Shown in pieces: positions 16,575 to 32,400 of a DNA stretch of 64,000 nt (within the stretch, counting starts at the first letter, position 1; each line of letters starts with the position of its first letter). The translations under genes and the position numbers were made by a program. A model generated the notes under the pieces. The model did not search any database. It was given only the letters and a program-made list of their open reading frames with translations, and had not been told where the DNA came from. The DNA comes from Axinella damicornis (Eukaryota; Porifera; Demospongiae; Axinellida; Axinellidae), in assembly GCA_963931865.1 (NCBI GenBank), contig OZ007515.1, positions 684,501 to 748,500 of the forward strand. The letters run 5' to 3'.

Positions 16575-19500
16575 CTACACACAGCAAGAGAACATGTCCG
16601 CTGGCCTCTGCACGTTGAGGTTCATGCTGTGGACATGGGCTAGGTCAGTTAGAAACTGTTTGTCACGGACAGGGTCCAGCCCTAAGCTGTCCACCATTTC
16701 GACTGTCAGTACGTGGTCCTCACTGGTAGCAGCATCCTGCATTGTGCGAAATACCTGGCTGTTCAACTCCTGGAAAAACCTGCAGCAAAAAAGATATTCA
16801 AACTTTGAGCAACAACGGAGTTCTTACTCAGACTTAGTCGCGGTCCCAGACCTACCAACCCCAGCATGGATCACTTTTAGTATCGCACATTATACTGGAT
16901 GCGATACATGCACTGGACAAATGGTGTGGGAACGAGACTAACTCAGACTAGCAGGACATTCGATTCTGGTATACTGGGAACGAGGCTAGGTGAATGCAGG
17001 CCATTGTGGGGCAAGGGCAAGCTACATTTATTTTTTTGCCACCAAGGAGAGATTGTGGAATCAGAAGTTGCTGAGCATCACTCAGCGGGTCACACTCATG
17101 AGTTGTAGGATGTTTGTGGTAGCACATTGCTGGTACAAGTCTAGTTAGGTAGCTGCTGGTAGTCTCGACCCTTCGCATGCACATGCCTTCCTCACGCATG
17201 TGCAAAGGGTTAATTTCAGTCTTTTGCACTTTTCATACCATGTCAGCCTCGTTTCCCTGTTAACACATTCCTCATGCTATCGGCTGTTTCAATGCATGCA
17301 CCAGATTATGGTATGGGAGAGAAATCGTTACCACCGCTCAACTACGACTAGTGAGGGGCTTGCTTACTCACCCAATACTACAGTGGAGCCGCTGATCAAC
17401 CGCTACACTAATTACATCCACTCTGAGTGAACTATTTCTATAAAGGTCCCTTCATAGAGAGTGCTGTGATGTAATGTACAAAGATGTCTCCATGGAGATG
17501 ATACAGCTGCATGCGTCAGTCCACACCTCTAGTAGGTGAACAGCAACTTACGCTGCAAAGCCGAAGTCATCCTCCTCCTCTCCCCCTGCCCCGCCCGAGG
17601 AGATCAAGTGATTGGACCTGCAGAATATAACAGAGCACAAGTGAATGAATACTCACATGCCAGCCCAGATTCATGCCGGTCCCATCTAGAATTCTTCTTC
17701 AACTGCTCCTACATCACACAAAGGCCACAATAAGGTGGACTGCCTCAACTGGATGAGAGAATCTGAGCCAGAAGTTTCAATTTAAAAGTTATGCCACTTC
17801 CAAGAAGGAAGCTGAAGAACCCAGGCACTACACCAGTACATACAGCTGTCACCACAGGATGCATTGAATGCACCTTTGGAGAAAACTGCTACATACATAC
17901 ATTCCAAGTCAAAGCTTTGTATTCAGAAACGTGCTATAGAGATGGTCCATTCTGGCCGTTGCTCTCCCCTCCTTTGACAGACACTGGCCTCCATGGGTGG
18001 CAACGGTGAGAACAAGCCACTGTCAATGCACCAATTGTGTCTGGTACGTCATCACCAGATGATCATCATGCTCCCTCACAGCTCAAACATCCTTGACAGA
18101 AGGGCAAGACATGCTCCTTCACAGCTCAAACATCCTTGACAGAAGGGCAAGACGTGGTGTGTACTACGTGTCCATAACAATAGCTATTTAGCTATTTAAA
18201 GCCACACATGTTGAGTGCACTATAGCAGCCAGAATGGTTTCCAAATGTTACAGGGCAATACGCTCTCTCCCTCATCTCACTCCAGAAGGAGAACGTGGAA
18301 TAAAACCCATGTACATTATACTTGATGCCGATGAGGTGCTCAAACCCTTTGCAAGTTCTTACTAGCCCATTCCGATGCTCCTTCCAGCATGGGAACTTGG
18401 GAATGAGGCCCGCAGGTGTGCATACCTGATGCCATTGAGGTGCTCAAACCGCTGCTTGTCGGCTGGGGTTAGTCTGATGACGGGGTCGAGGGAGGTGAGG
18501 TGGGTTGTGATGTTCTGATTGTCCACAAACACATCGTACAGATGCTTCTTAGACTGGAATATTTTCTCGGTAGTACCTACACACGAACATACAAAGAACA
18601 GCTGCAACATTAGATGTACAAACACTTGCGTGTTACTCAACTCTACTTCATTGCCTGCAGCTACTCACATGACCACTTCTAAGCACCATGATTGGTCAGG
18701 GATCATGTGATCAGAGCTAAGCCCCACCCAACCACATAACCACTAGTCTACTGACATGCAATGTAGTTGTCTATCGTCTCCAGCTGCTCGATGTCAGTGA
18801 CGTTGATGTAGAACTGGGGGTTGCTATCCGTGTCAATCTTGAACGGGAGAACGTGAGAGGCCAACAAACATGCGCAGTACACTGCATGTGTGGAGAATCA
18901 TACATTAGGTGTATCACAACATGGTCTATATCCTTTAGAGTAGCAGCTCCATACCTCTGTAGCAGACAACGCCAATGGGCGGTGGCGAGAAGAGGACGAT
19001 TCTCTTCTTGAGCAGAGCCAGTTTCCACAGGATGAAGATTTGGGGGCCAAAGAACTGCAGGAACTGCGTGAAGCATCCTGCCGGGTGGGTGATCTACAGC
19101 AGTGGTGGGCGGAGGGACAAGGATAGGAGGAGGGATGGGATAGGGAGATGCAGACATTCAGACAGTGTAAGTAGCTTCGCTTGCTTCAGCTACTGTGGTG
19201 GAGTATCATGACATGAGCAGCAACTATTTAGAGTACTGGAGTGGCACCGCAACTCCACAAGTGATGGTATGTTGTCTTAGCCTACCCGGTTCCTTCTTCC
19301 CAGGCCTACCCGGTTCCCAGGCCTACCCGGTTCCTTCTTCCCAGGCCTACCCGGTTCCCAGGCCTACCCGGTTCCTTCTTCTCTGCTTCTTGAGTACACT
19401 ACCGCATCCCAGAGGGCAGAGGTCGAAATAAGGATTACATGTTGAGCAGTCAAATGTCCTAGCACTTTAGATTTTGATTGGACATTTACTAAATATGTTA

Positions 19501-20087
19501 GGTCATGCCCGCGCCCGTCACCAAAAATAAATCACAAGAGCATGAATGTGTGTTCTCCAAGCTAGATTCAAATCCATGTTGGTTGTGTGTGTATTGGGAA
19601 AAAAAAAGAATTTGGCTGACTAGAACTCATGCATAAAGAAAGAAAAAGAAATTGGCTGATTCGAACCAGGTACAGTGATTATGGGTCATGCACTTAGGTG
19701 ATTGTATTCATGCATGTTGATCGGTCACGCCTACCGAACAAGTGCATTAGTGTGCGGTCATTTTAGCTAAATGCACGGAAATTGACCGATGACCGGATGT
19801 TATTTCGACCTCTGGAGGGTGTTCCCAGGCCTACCCGGTTCCTTCTTCTCTGCTTCTTGAGTACACTACCGCATCCCAGAGGGTGTATATGTGGGTTCCC
19901 ATTATGAACAAACATGCGCAGGATGCAACCAATCTTAAGCCACTCACAGCCATGGGTGGTAGGTCATCTGTGCCAAGTGAGGGGTGGGCAGAGGAGGTGG
20001 GAGGTATGCGTGGAAAGGGAGATTGGTAGTGTCGGAAGTACTCCTCCAGGGAGCCATACTCTCCCGGAGTTTCCACCTGGATTCTTT

Positions 20088-20123
<36 letters not shown>

Positions 20124-20973
20124 CGATGAAGTAGACGTTAAAGTGCAGAGTGGAGACAGGCTGCACTTCATTTTAATTACCTAACTTGTCGCTGGAGGAA
20201 ATCCATGTGGAGGTGGAGGTCAGAGTACCCAACAGCGAGGAGTCCAACGGACTTCATCCTCGCCCCCCGCTCCGCCTGGCTCACCACCGGAATCTTCTCG
20301 AAGCAACTGAGGCCAAACAGCTGCCCTTGCTTGAAGTAGCTATGAACAGGGAAAGGAGGTACGGGAGTGACAGTTGCACATCTAACAGTTTAGTGGAGTA
20401 AGAGAAATAACACTCAATTTGTTTACCTATACCCTCCCACCCCTCCCCCTCCCGCCCCACCCCCTCCCGCCCCACCCCCACCCCCTCCCCACTCCTCACA
20501 TGAAGTCTTTGGGAACATTGTGCAGCCCACTTGCAATGGACTTGAACTCAATTCCCTCCAGGTTGACATCAGGAGGATACCGCCACTCCACTAGGTTGCC
20601 TGGGGCGGGGAAATGCACGCTCAGATTCAGTACTTGGGGGCGGCTGCTAGCTGACAGCAACATCATCACTACGGCCAGTGCACCTCCACTCTTCGTGAAG
20701 TATGTCAACATCAGAAGTGCTGGCTTCACGTACCACTACCTACTCACCTTTCTTGGTGTGAAACTCCACCACAAACACGGCCACTATCATCTCATTTCCA
20801 GAGTAGTGCTTCTTGCGTTCTCGCGACACTTCTCCCGCACCAGCCTCTCTGGGTGGGTACTGCCGCTCAAACTCTTCTTGCAGCTGTCGTAGATCGCCAT
20901 CTGTCAGCTTATCTTGCTCCTCGAGATTCAGGAGTAGCGGGACTCTCTCTTCTCCCCTTGCAGTGGTGGCCAT
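16575..20973 (-). CDS. DENND11: DENN domain-containing protein 11 (LCHN)
   Basis: LCHN/DENND11 is a divergent DENN-family protein, a probable Rab regulator of unclear role. Minus-strand exons in order: [20 protein letters not shown] to [17 protein letters not shown] (20973-20751); [18 protein letters not shown] to LHNVPKDFM (about 20600-20503); [31 protein letters not shown] (about 20340-20190); [14 protein letters not shown] (about 20085-19950); [38 protein letters not shown] (about 19094-18956); [17 protein letters not shown]...[32 protein letters not shown] (about 18577-18425); an acidic exon EEEDDFGFA (about 17610-17553); and [13 protein letters not shown] to DMFSCCV-stop. Order and spacing match the full vertebrate protein. 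One intron contains a MITE and a local duplication. Divergent from MCM4. Confidence 0.94.
16835..16940. mobile_element. foldback element, family A, perfect 9-bp target duplication
   Basis: A 106-bp divergent hairpin running from TAGTCGCGGTCCCAGACC to GTGTGGGAACGAGACTA. It is flanked by identical ACTCAGACT at 16826-16834 and 16941-16949. It lies in the last DENND11 intron. Confidence 0.85.
18069..18153. repeat. 42-bp tandem duplication
   Basis: Two adjacent copies of a unit containing CACAGCTCAAACATCCTTGA and CAGAAGGGCAAGAC in a DENND11 intron. Non-coding. Confidence 0.75.
19275..19416. repeat. CCTACCCGGTTCC minisatellite and flanking duplication
   Basis: Four or five imperfect units of CCCAGGCCTACCCGGTTCC, alternating with a CTTCTT insert. 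The segment ending CTTGAGTACACTACCGCATC then CCAGAGGG recurs at about 19828-19880, so the MITE at 19417-19814 sits between the two copies of a local duplication. Confidence 0.75.
19417..19814. mobile_element. 398-bp MITE with CAGAGG termini
   Basis: Perfect 15-bp terminal inverted repeats, CAGAGGTCGAAATAA at 19417-19431 and TTATTTCGACCTCTG at 19800-19814. Five-base flanks GAGGG occur on both sides (19412-19416 and 19815-19819). No transposase frame. CAGAG-type ends recall hAT elements, but an 8-bp duplication is not seen, so superfamily is open. Confidence 0.75.
20088..20121. repeat. GT microsatellite
   Basis: GT dinucleotide run in a DENND11 intron next to the exon encoding [14 protein letters not shown]. 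Confidence 0.85.
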
Positions 20974-21120
20974 TTTGATATTTTTATTGTTCCCACTTTG
21001 TAATGGAACAAAATCTGCTTTTACGGTACAATTAACAACAGTGGCCAATCAGATTTCGCATGATAGTAGATTTGGCGGGAACGCACATGGAGGCCGATCT
21101 TGTGTTGCTGCCTTGATGCC
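20974..21120. promoter_or_regulatory. divergent promoter DENND11/MCM4 with NF-Y and E2F sites
   Basis: 147 bp between start codons. GGCCAATCAG at 21043-21052 is an NF-Y (CCAAT) consensus. TTTGGCGGGA at 21071-21080 is a perfect E2F consensus 41 bp upstream of the MCM4 ATG. This is the standard arrangement for S-phase genes, and MCM genes are classic E2F targets in animals. Site function is inferred. Confidence 0.75.
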
Positions 21121-25900
<4,780 letters not shown>

Positions 25901-26354
25901 GTTGGACAGTGACTCTTTATTCCTCGTCTCTATTGTGTACTTGTATTTCTGATGAACACTAATAGGCTCAACATCACCCTTTTATACTCACAGTGGTGTT
26001 GTAATGAGGTGGAGGTACTGTAATCTCCCGATAATATGCCCATGGCGATGAACTTTAGTGGCTGCGGAAAGAAGGGGTTGGCATATTTTTGAATGTTTCA
26101 AGTGCTTTCCTAATAGAGTGGGTATACCCGGTACTTTCAAGTAATTACTTTGAACTTGTGCAAAAAGGGGGGTGGGCGTATATTTGGGAGCCTACAGTAT
26201 TAGTTCATTCACTGAGGGCTGCAGGCCTGACGTGAAATATAGACCACTGAACTACTTGAACAGATGTAATGAAAAGTGATTGGCTAAATTCAGACTACCA
26301 TGCTACAAGATTTATTCCACAAGATTGAGCCTGAGATGTCTCTCCTATCAGGCC
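25901..26354. other. convergent 3' region MCM4/TRIP13
   Basis: Both genes end into this 454-bp gap. No further exon seen. It should hold the two 3' UTRs. Confidence 0.5.
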
Positions 26355-29308
26355 CTATGAGAGGTCTTTTCTCTCAGCAAATTGTTCGACTACTGCCTTC
26401 TCCAGCATCACCAAGAACACCTCCAGTGTCACAGTGGGGGTCTGAATCAAAACAGTAGGAGATCTGTCGTTAGACCGTTGGATTGTTCACTCTATAGCTA
26501 GCTTGGAGACGGCTGCATTACCTGAGCAAACAGGGCATGGGCAAGGAAAGGGATTTTCCTCAGAGTTCGTCCACTAAGACCTTCACTCCTCCTGCACATT
26601 TATAACTGAAAGTATACATGTCTGTACATACACTGGAGTCCCTTCCTCTCTCACTCCATCCACACCTTGCAATCTCCCTCAGCTTGAGGCTGAGTGAGGT
26701 GGCATCGTTCTCCATGAACCTCATCACCTCCAGTGCTCTGAAGTCCAGGATCTGCTGCGCTGGTGTAATGATACCAACCTGCACAAAGAGAGTACTCTGA
26801 CCTGTGGTCGACCACATCAACCCACATTCTGTATTGAAAGGGTGCAGGCCTACTATATGGGGCCAGTTGCATAGCAACACTTCCAGCAAGCTGATTGGTA
26901 CACAAACTACAAAAAAAAATGACTGTGTACCTACTTTAATAAGAGAGCAGCTTTGTGACAGCTTCAAGTTCTTACCCTTGTAAGCTCTCGAACACAGGAG
27001 TGGTAGATTTTAAATATGGCAGGAGCAGAGGGTAGACCAATGTACTGCTTGATATCAGCTCTGTGGATGAAGAAGGACCATTATATTGTTGAAACCCCCT
27101 ACCTTGTAGCAATCTTGGTCACCTGTCAACAAAGGCAAGGTCAATGGCACCGGTGATGTTGGAGGTGGTGAGGATGATAACGTTGGGATATCTCTTGATC
27201 TGGTCGATCTGTGTTAGCAGGGCATTCACCACGCGGATGGCATCCGAAGGTTCACTGCCTGTCATGACTGACTTGCGAGCAGCCGTGAGACTCTCAACCT
27301 GAGTGTATTTGATGATGTAAGATAAGTATGTATACTAAGTGTTCCGAACTTTGTGTATGTGTACCTCATCGATGAGTACACAGACGAGGGCATCAGGGTC
27401 ATCAATAAGTTCCTGAATCTTGTGGAACATTTTCTGAACAAGTTTACCACTCTGTGTGTGCATGCATTGTGTATGTGCAGCCATGTGTGACAGTGTGTGG
27501 GTGTACGTGCACCAAGGAACAAGATCGATATCAGTGGTGAGCAACATGTATACACATGACATACATATTGCAACCACAGCCTAACCTCTGAAAACCACTT
27601 TGAAAAAAGACTGTGACTGTTAATTTCCACCAGTTGACCATACGGATACCTGCAAAATACGAAGGAGTAGTATATAGCAAAAAATTACAGCTTGGATCTT
27701 CAAAGCCTCTCTGGCTCACCGTTGAGAGAGCCTAATGCAGAGCTTCTGAGCCAGAGCCTTGCAGAGAGACGTCTTCCCAGTGCCCGGAGGTCCTTCAGGG
27801 AGTTGTGCAATGTAACCAGGTGATCAAATGCATTGTGCACATCATATCGAGCCCGTCGTTTTGTGGACGACTTCTTCACAAACTCACCATGAAGGAGGAT
27901 AACTCTGTTCCATGATATCACATTCGCATCCACACCCCTATCAACAACAGTACCTCATAAACCAAATCCACGATGTTACAAGAGCACTCATTTCATGTCT
28001 ACCTGTCAGAAAATAGTAGAGTGGTTTCCGCATAGTCCAGCAGCTATGAGAGAGAGTGATTATTGTAAGATACCATCACGAACAGCAAACAAACGTTGTC
28101 TTCCTGGCTGCAGCTGCAGAAAGATGTCTGGTTAGTGGGCAACATCAGTGCAGCCGACCAGCAGCAGCTCCAACCAAAAGGATTACACAGTACAGTAGGC
28201 GCCAGGATAAGATTTGTGCTTGAAATGTATACTGACACAACTGAGTATTGCTGGGCTTACTCTCTGCTTGATTTCAATGTCATAAACAAGGTTTTCCCAC
28301 ATGCCATGAAATTCAGCTGCAGGGAACACAAATTACATCCATCTGCATCACCTACACCACCAGCTAGGCTCCACCTGTTATTTATGGTGGAGACCATGAA
28401 GGGACAAAGTTATGGTATCTTTGCCCGGTACAGGGTATGCAGTGTGAGTAATGCTACCATCCATCCAGTGTGGTGTGATCTCTGCAGACCGTGTTCCGGG
28501 AACTGCTATTACTGTTGCACTCACCACTGGGCAACATCCAGTGGTTGGCGGAAGAGACATCACAGTCCTCCTCCAGCTCCTCCGCTGCTGGGCCATCGTC
28601 ATGCAGCTGGAACACGTGCACCTGGACACGCATTGAGTTGAAGTCCACCAACTGTCAGGCGTGTGTGCATGTATACAATGTATGTGTGTATGTGTATGTG
28701 TTATCACTTTCTGGGGCAACCAATAGGGGACCATGCAGGCATGGAGGAAGCATGCAAACATGAAGGGGGCTGAAGTGCACAGCCACTGCTGTAGTGGCAA
28801 CTATATGGCAATTCTATGTCTGAATAGTGCCCCCCTCCCCCATTCCGCCACCGATCAACACTGCTCATATTTTCATGATTTCTACTATGATGCAACGTAT
28901 GCTCATTCCACTGCAGCCTCACTGGCAAGTTCTTTGGTATGTCGGATACGGAGACAGAGACAGCATGGTCCTTCAGGATGGGATCCTCGAATTCTGTGAC
29001 AATGAAGTCCCCAAACACTGTTCCCTGTTTCCTCAGTAGCGCCTTCACGTGCTCCGTCAGCACCACTGCCCGCAGAGTGCTGAACAATGTAGAGCACCTC
29101 AATATTAAGACATTAATTACAGACTGACAACCCCCAGTGCTAGGTGAACCTGCCTGCATGGATTCTGGCAGACTTCAACATGGATGACAACAGTGGAGCT
29201 GGGTGCACCTGTCCCGGTTGTGACTCCGGGCAGGGCCTCGGAGAGGTCTTGCAACGCTGGCTTCTCCATTACACAGTACATCAGCGGCAGTGCAGTACTG
29301 ACAGCCAT
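26355..29308 (-). CDS. TRIP13: pachytene checkpoint protein 2 homolog (TRIP13 AAA+ ATPase)
   Basis: TRIP13 is an AAA+ remodeler of HORMA proteins (MAD2, HORMADs) in the spindle checkpoint and meiosis. Minus-strand exons: [20 protein letters not shown] to [97 protein letters not shown]; Walker [18 protein letters not shown] (about 27790); [41 protein letters not shown] (Walker B, about 27370); [66 protein letters not shown]; and [20 protein letters not shown] to the stop at 26355. An in-frame upstream ATG at 29365 is possible; 29308 fits the family N-terminus better. Divergent from BBS4. Confidence 0.94.
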
Positions 29309-29425
29309 GTCTTCGACTTCGTGCTTGCACAGCTGCGAAACTTTTGTATTTGCCGCGTAAAACAATGACGAATATTGCGTCTCGCGCGCGCCGTACCGTG
29401 GCGGGCGTACATGTACATACGATCA
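29309..29425. promoter_or_regulatory. divergent promoter TRIP13/BBS4
   Basis: 117 bp, CpG-rich (CGCGCGCGCCG around 29385-29395), no TATA box. I found no clear RFX X-box for BBS4 here. Assigned by gene arrangement. Confidence 0.5.
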
Positions 29426-32400
29426 ATGGCGGAGCCGGAGGCAGAAGAATTGACGGATGGAGGCAAGACGTCACCATCCAAGGGGCAGGGCGAAGCTCCT
29501 GTTGGGGAGATAGCTCCTCCGCCAACCGGAGGGCGGAAGCCGATGGAAGGGAGAATAATTCGGGGCACTAAACGTACGTACGTGAGTGGACCGCGCATTT
29601 GTTGGTGTGCTTTAGTTGGAATATTACCTCCCTCTCCTCCACGATATGTAGCGCCAGAAATCCCTGTATTTGAGAGAAAGAATTCGCTCATTCACTTGCA
29701 CTACATCAGGAAAGACTTCGAAACATGCAAAGTACGAATGTTTGAATACAATTTTACAATCAACCCCACCCCCTAAAGTTTTGCACGAATTTTCACATTC
29801 TGAATCTGCAGGTCTTGATCAGAGAGTTGCTGCTTGAAACAGATGAAATGTGTGAATATGCCATCTATGCCCTGGGTACGGAAGTTTGAATGTTGAGAGG
29901 TTTGACTTGTGGTGCGCATTGACTGGTGTTCAACTGCTGTATTGCAGAGCTGCATTGCATTGTGTATCCCTGATCAGTGCATCATGTATCCCTGATCATT
30001 GCATCGTGTATCCCTGATCATTGCATCGTGTATCCCTGATCAGTGCATCCCTGATCAGTGCATCGTGTATCCCTGATCATTGCATCGTGTATCCCTGATC
30101 ATTGCATCGTGTATCATGTATCCCTGATCATTGCATCGGGTATCCCTGATCATTGCATCGTGTATCCCTGATCATTGCATCATGTATCCCTGATCATTGC
30201 ATCATGTATCCCTGATCATTGCATCGTGTATCCCTGATCATTGCATCGTGTATCCCTGATCAGTGCATCATGTATCCCTGATCAGTGCATCGTGTATCCC
30301 TGATCAGTGCATCATGTATCCCTGATCATTGCATCGTGTATCCCTGATCATTGCAAATATGCTGCAGGTCTGATAACCCGACAGGAGGGTGACATTCAGG
30401 GATCGATGGAGCTCTTCCAGAAGGCTGTTCGGCTCAACTCTAACAATGCGGCTAACATCAAACAAGTCGCCAGATCACTGTACGTAGCCTAAGTGCTTTA
30501 GAACTCAAAAATGTGTGCGGTAGGACTGGGATTGCACCAGTGCTGAACTTGACCTTAAATACCATGTAGAGGACAGGGTTCTTCTCTTCTTCATAGTTAC
30601 CGTTAGATCTGCATAGTATAACTAGGTGAATGGTATTGTGGGACGAACATCAGCAACTGTAGCTTGTTTTGCACAAGCATGTACCTCTCACTATGATGGG
30701 ACATTTTTGAGAGCAATTTGGCATGTGTACTGAATCAGCCAGGTAACCGTTATTCCAGCCACCAAGAAGCCTTGCTGTGCTTAAACGCACGACCATCAAT
30801 TTTGCCATTGCAACCAAATCAGCGCATCAGGCCAAGTTTTACCTGAGCTCTCAAACATTATGTTGTCCACTGAGCGTACAGAGCCAAGATCATAAGTAAC
30901 TATATGCAATGTAGGAGAGATTAAATGACACGCTCAACATCAGCATTGAGTACAGAGGTGAGAATCTACATTCTAGCTGTGGCATTGTTATACAACTGAA
31001 CTCATAACTTTGCCCGCAGGTTTCTGCTCGGTCGCCATAAGGCTGCCCTGGACACGTATGCTGAGGCTCTCACCCTTAACCCACATGACTGGGTAAGTGG
31101 GGATAAATAGGACCACAGTGAATCATATGAAGGCAGTTCTGGTCCCTGTATTTCTTGCAGGAGGTGGTCCACAACCAAGGAGTATGTTACATACACCTCA
31201 AGGACTTTAGCCAGGTAGCCGTGGTAACTTACCAGTCCAAACTTCATCAGCACATGATCTGCTTCCTAGGATAATTTGTATGAGCCTGACTCATCAACAA
31301 TTCAATGACTTACTTTAGAATGTGTCCATACATTCAACCCATCCATGGTGCAGGCCATTGAGAAGTTCAAGGTCGCTCTAAGCCTGAGCCAACAGACCAT
31401 CTCCTACATTCAGCTGGGGAGAGTGCACCTCCTCAATGGGGACCTCAGCAGTGCTATTGACATCTACAAGAAGGCAGTCAAGTGAGTAGACTAGAGGAAG
31501 GGAGAAGAGTCGCTCGTTTCCTCATTTCTGGGGGAGGGAGGGACCATGTCGGAGGGGGGAAAGTGCTTTCCCTCCTCCGAGATGGTGGCTACGAGGGACC
31601 CAAGGTGAGACTCAGTACTGTCTTCTGTTCCTTAGACACAATCCCGAGGATCCTGACCTGCTCACTACACTGGGGCTGCTCCACCTTCAGGTTTGCTATC
31701 ATCCCCCCCCCCCCCCACACACACACACACACACGCACACACAATATAAAGCAAATCCTGGATGATATACCAGTCCCTAGACTCGGGTTTCGTCATCAGA
31801 AAAAAGGTTGTACAAACCGTTTTCATCCTACAACTTGGTGTTCTTGAGGTCCCGTCGTATCTAACTAATTATTTCTCTTGTTCTTTCACATCCAGGCTGG
31901 TTCATCTCAGAAGGCTTTTGAGAGTCTTGGTAGTGCACTTACGTTTGACCCCAGTCATGCAAAAGTATGCCCTCACAAGAGGCCCACCCCAAAACTTGAG
32001 TAACTTGCTGTCTGTCTGTCCCCAACGATCACACACCAGGCCATTCTAGCAGCCGGAGCCATGATGCAGGATCACGAAGACTTTGATGTGGCCCTGGCCA
32101 AGTACCGTGTGGCGGCCACCAGCCTCCCCGAGTCCCCCCACTTGTGGAACAACATCGGCATGTGCTTCTTTGGGAAGAGTAAATACGTTGCAGTAAGTAC
32201 AGAACGATGATGTCATCATGATGTCATCATGCACTCTTGGTACAGTTGATCAGTCTCAGTTTATCGGAGACTTGGAGAACTGAACCGTCGTATCACGGAG
32301 AGAGAAGAGTCGCGTGTCTTTCTCTTCCCCACAGGCCATTAGCTGCCTAAAACGTGCCACCTACCTTGCTCCATTCGAATGGAAGATACTCTACAACCTG

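Noticed and set aside
19640..19680. GATTCGAACC string suggesting a tRNA T-arm
   Set aside because: No cloverleaf can be built around it on either strand, and it lies inside the 19417-19814 MITE.
29948..30354. Possible CRISPR-like array of 22-bp repeats
   Set aside because: Units are directly tandem with no unique spacers, inside an animal gene intron; it is a minisatellite.
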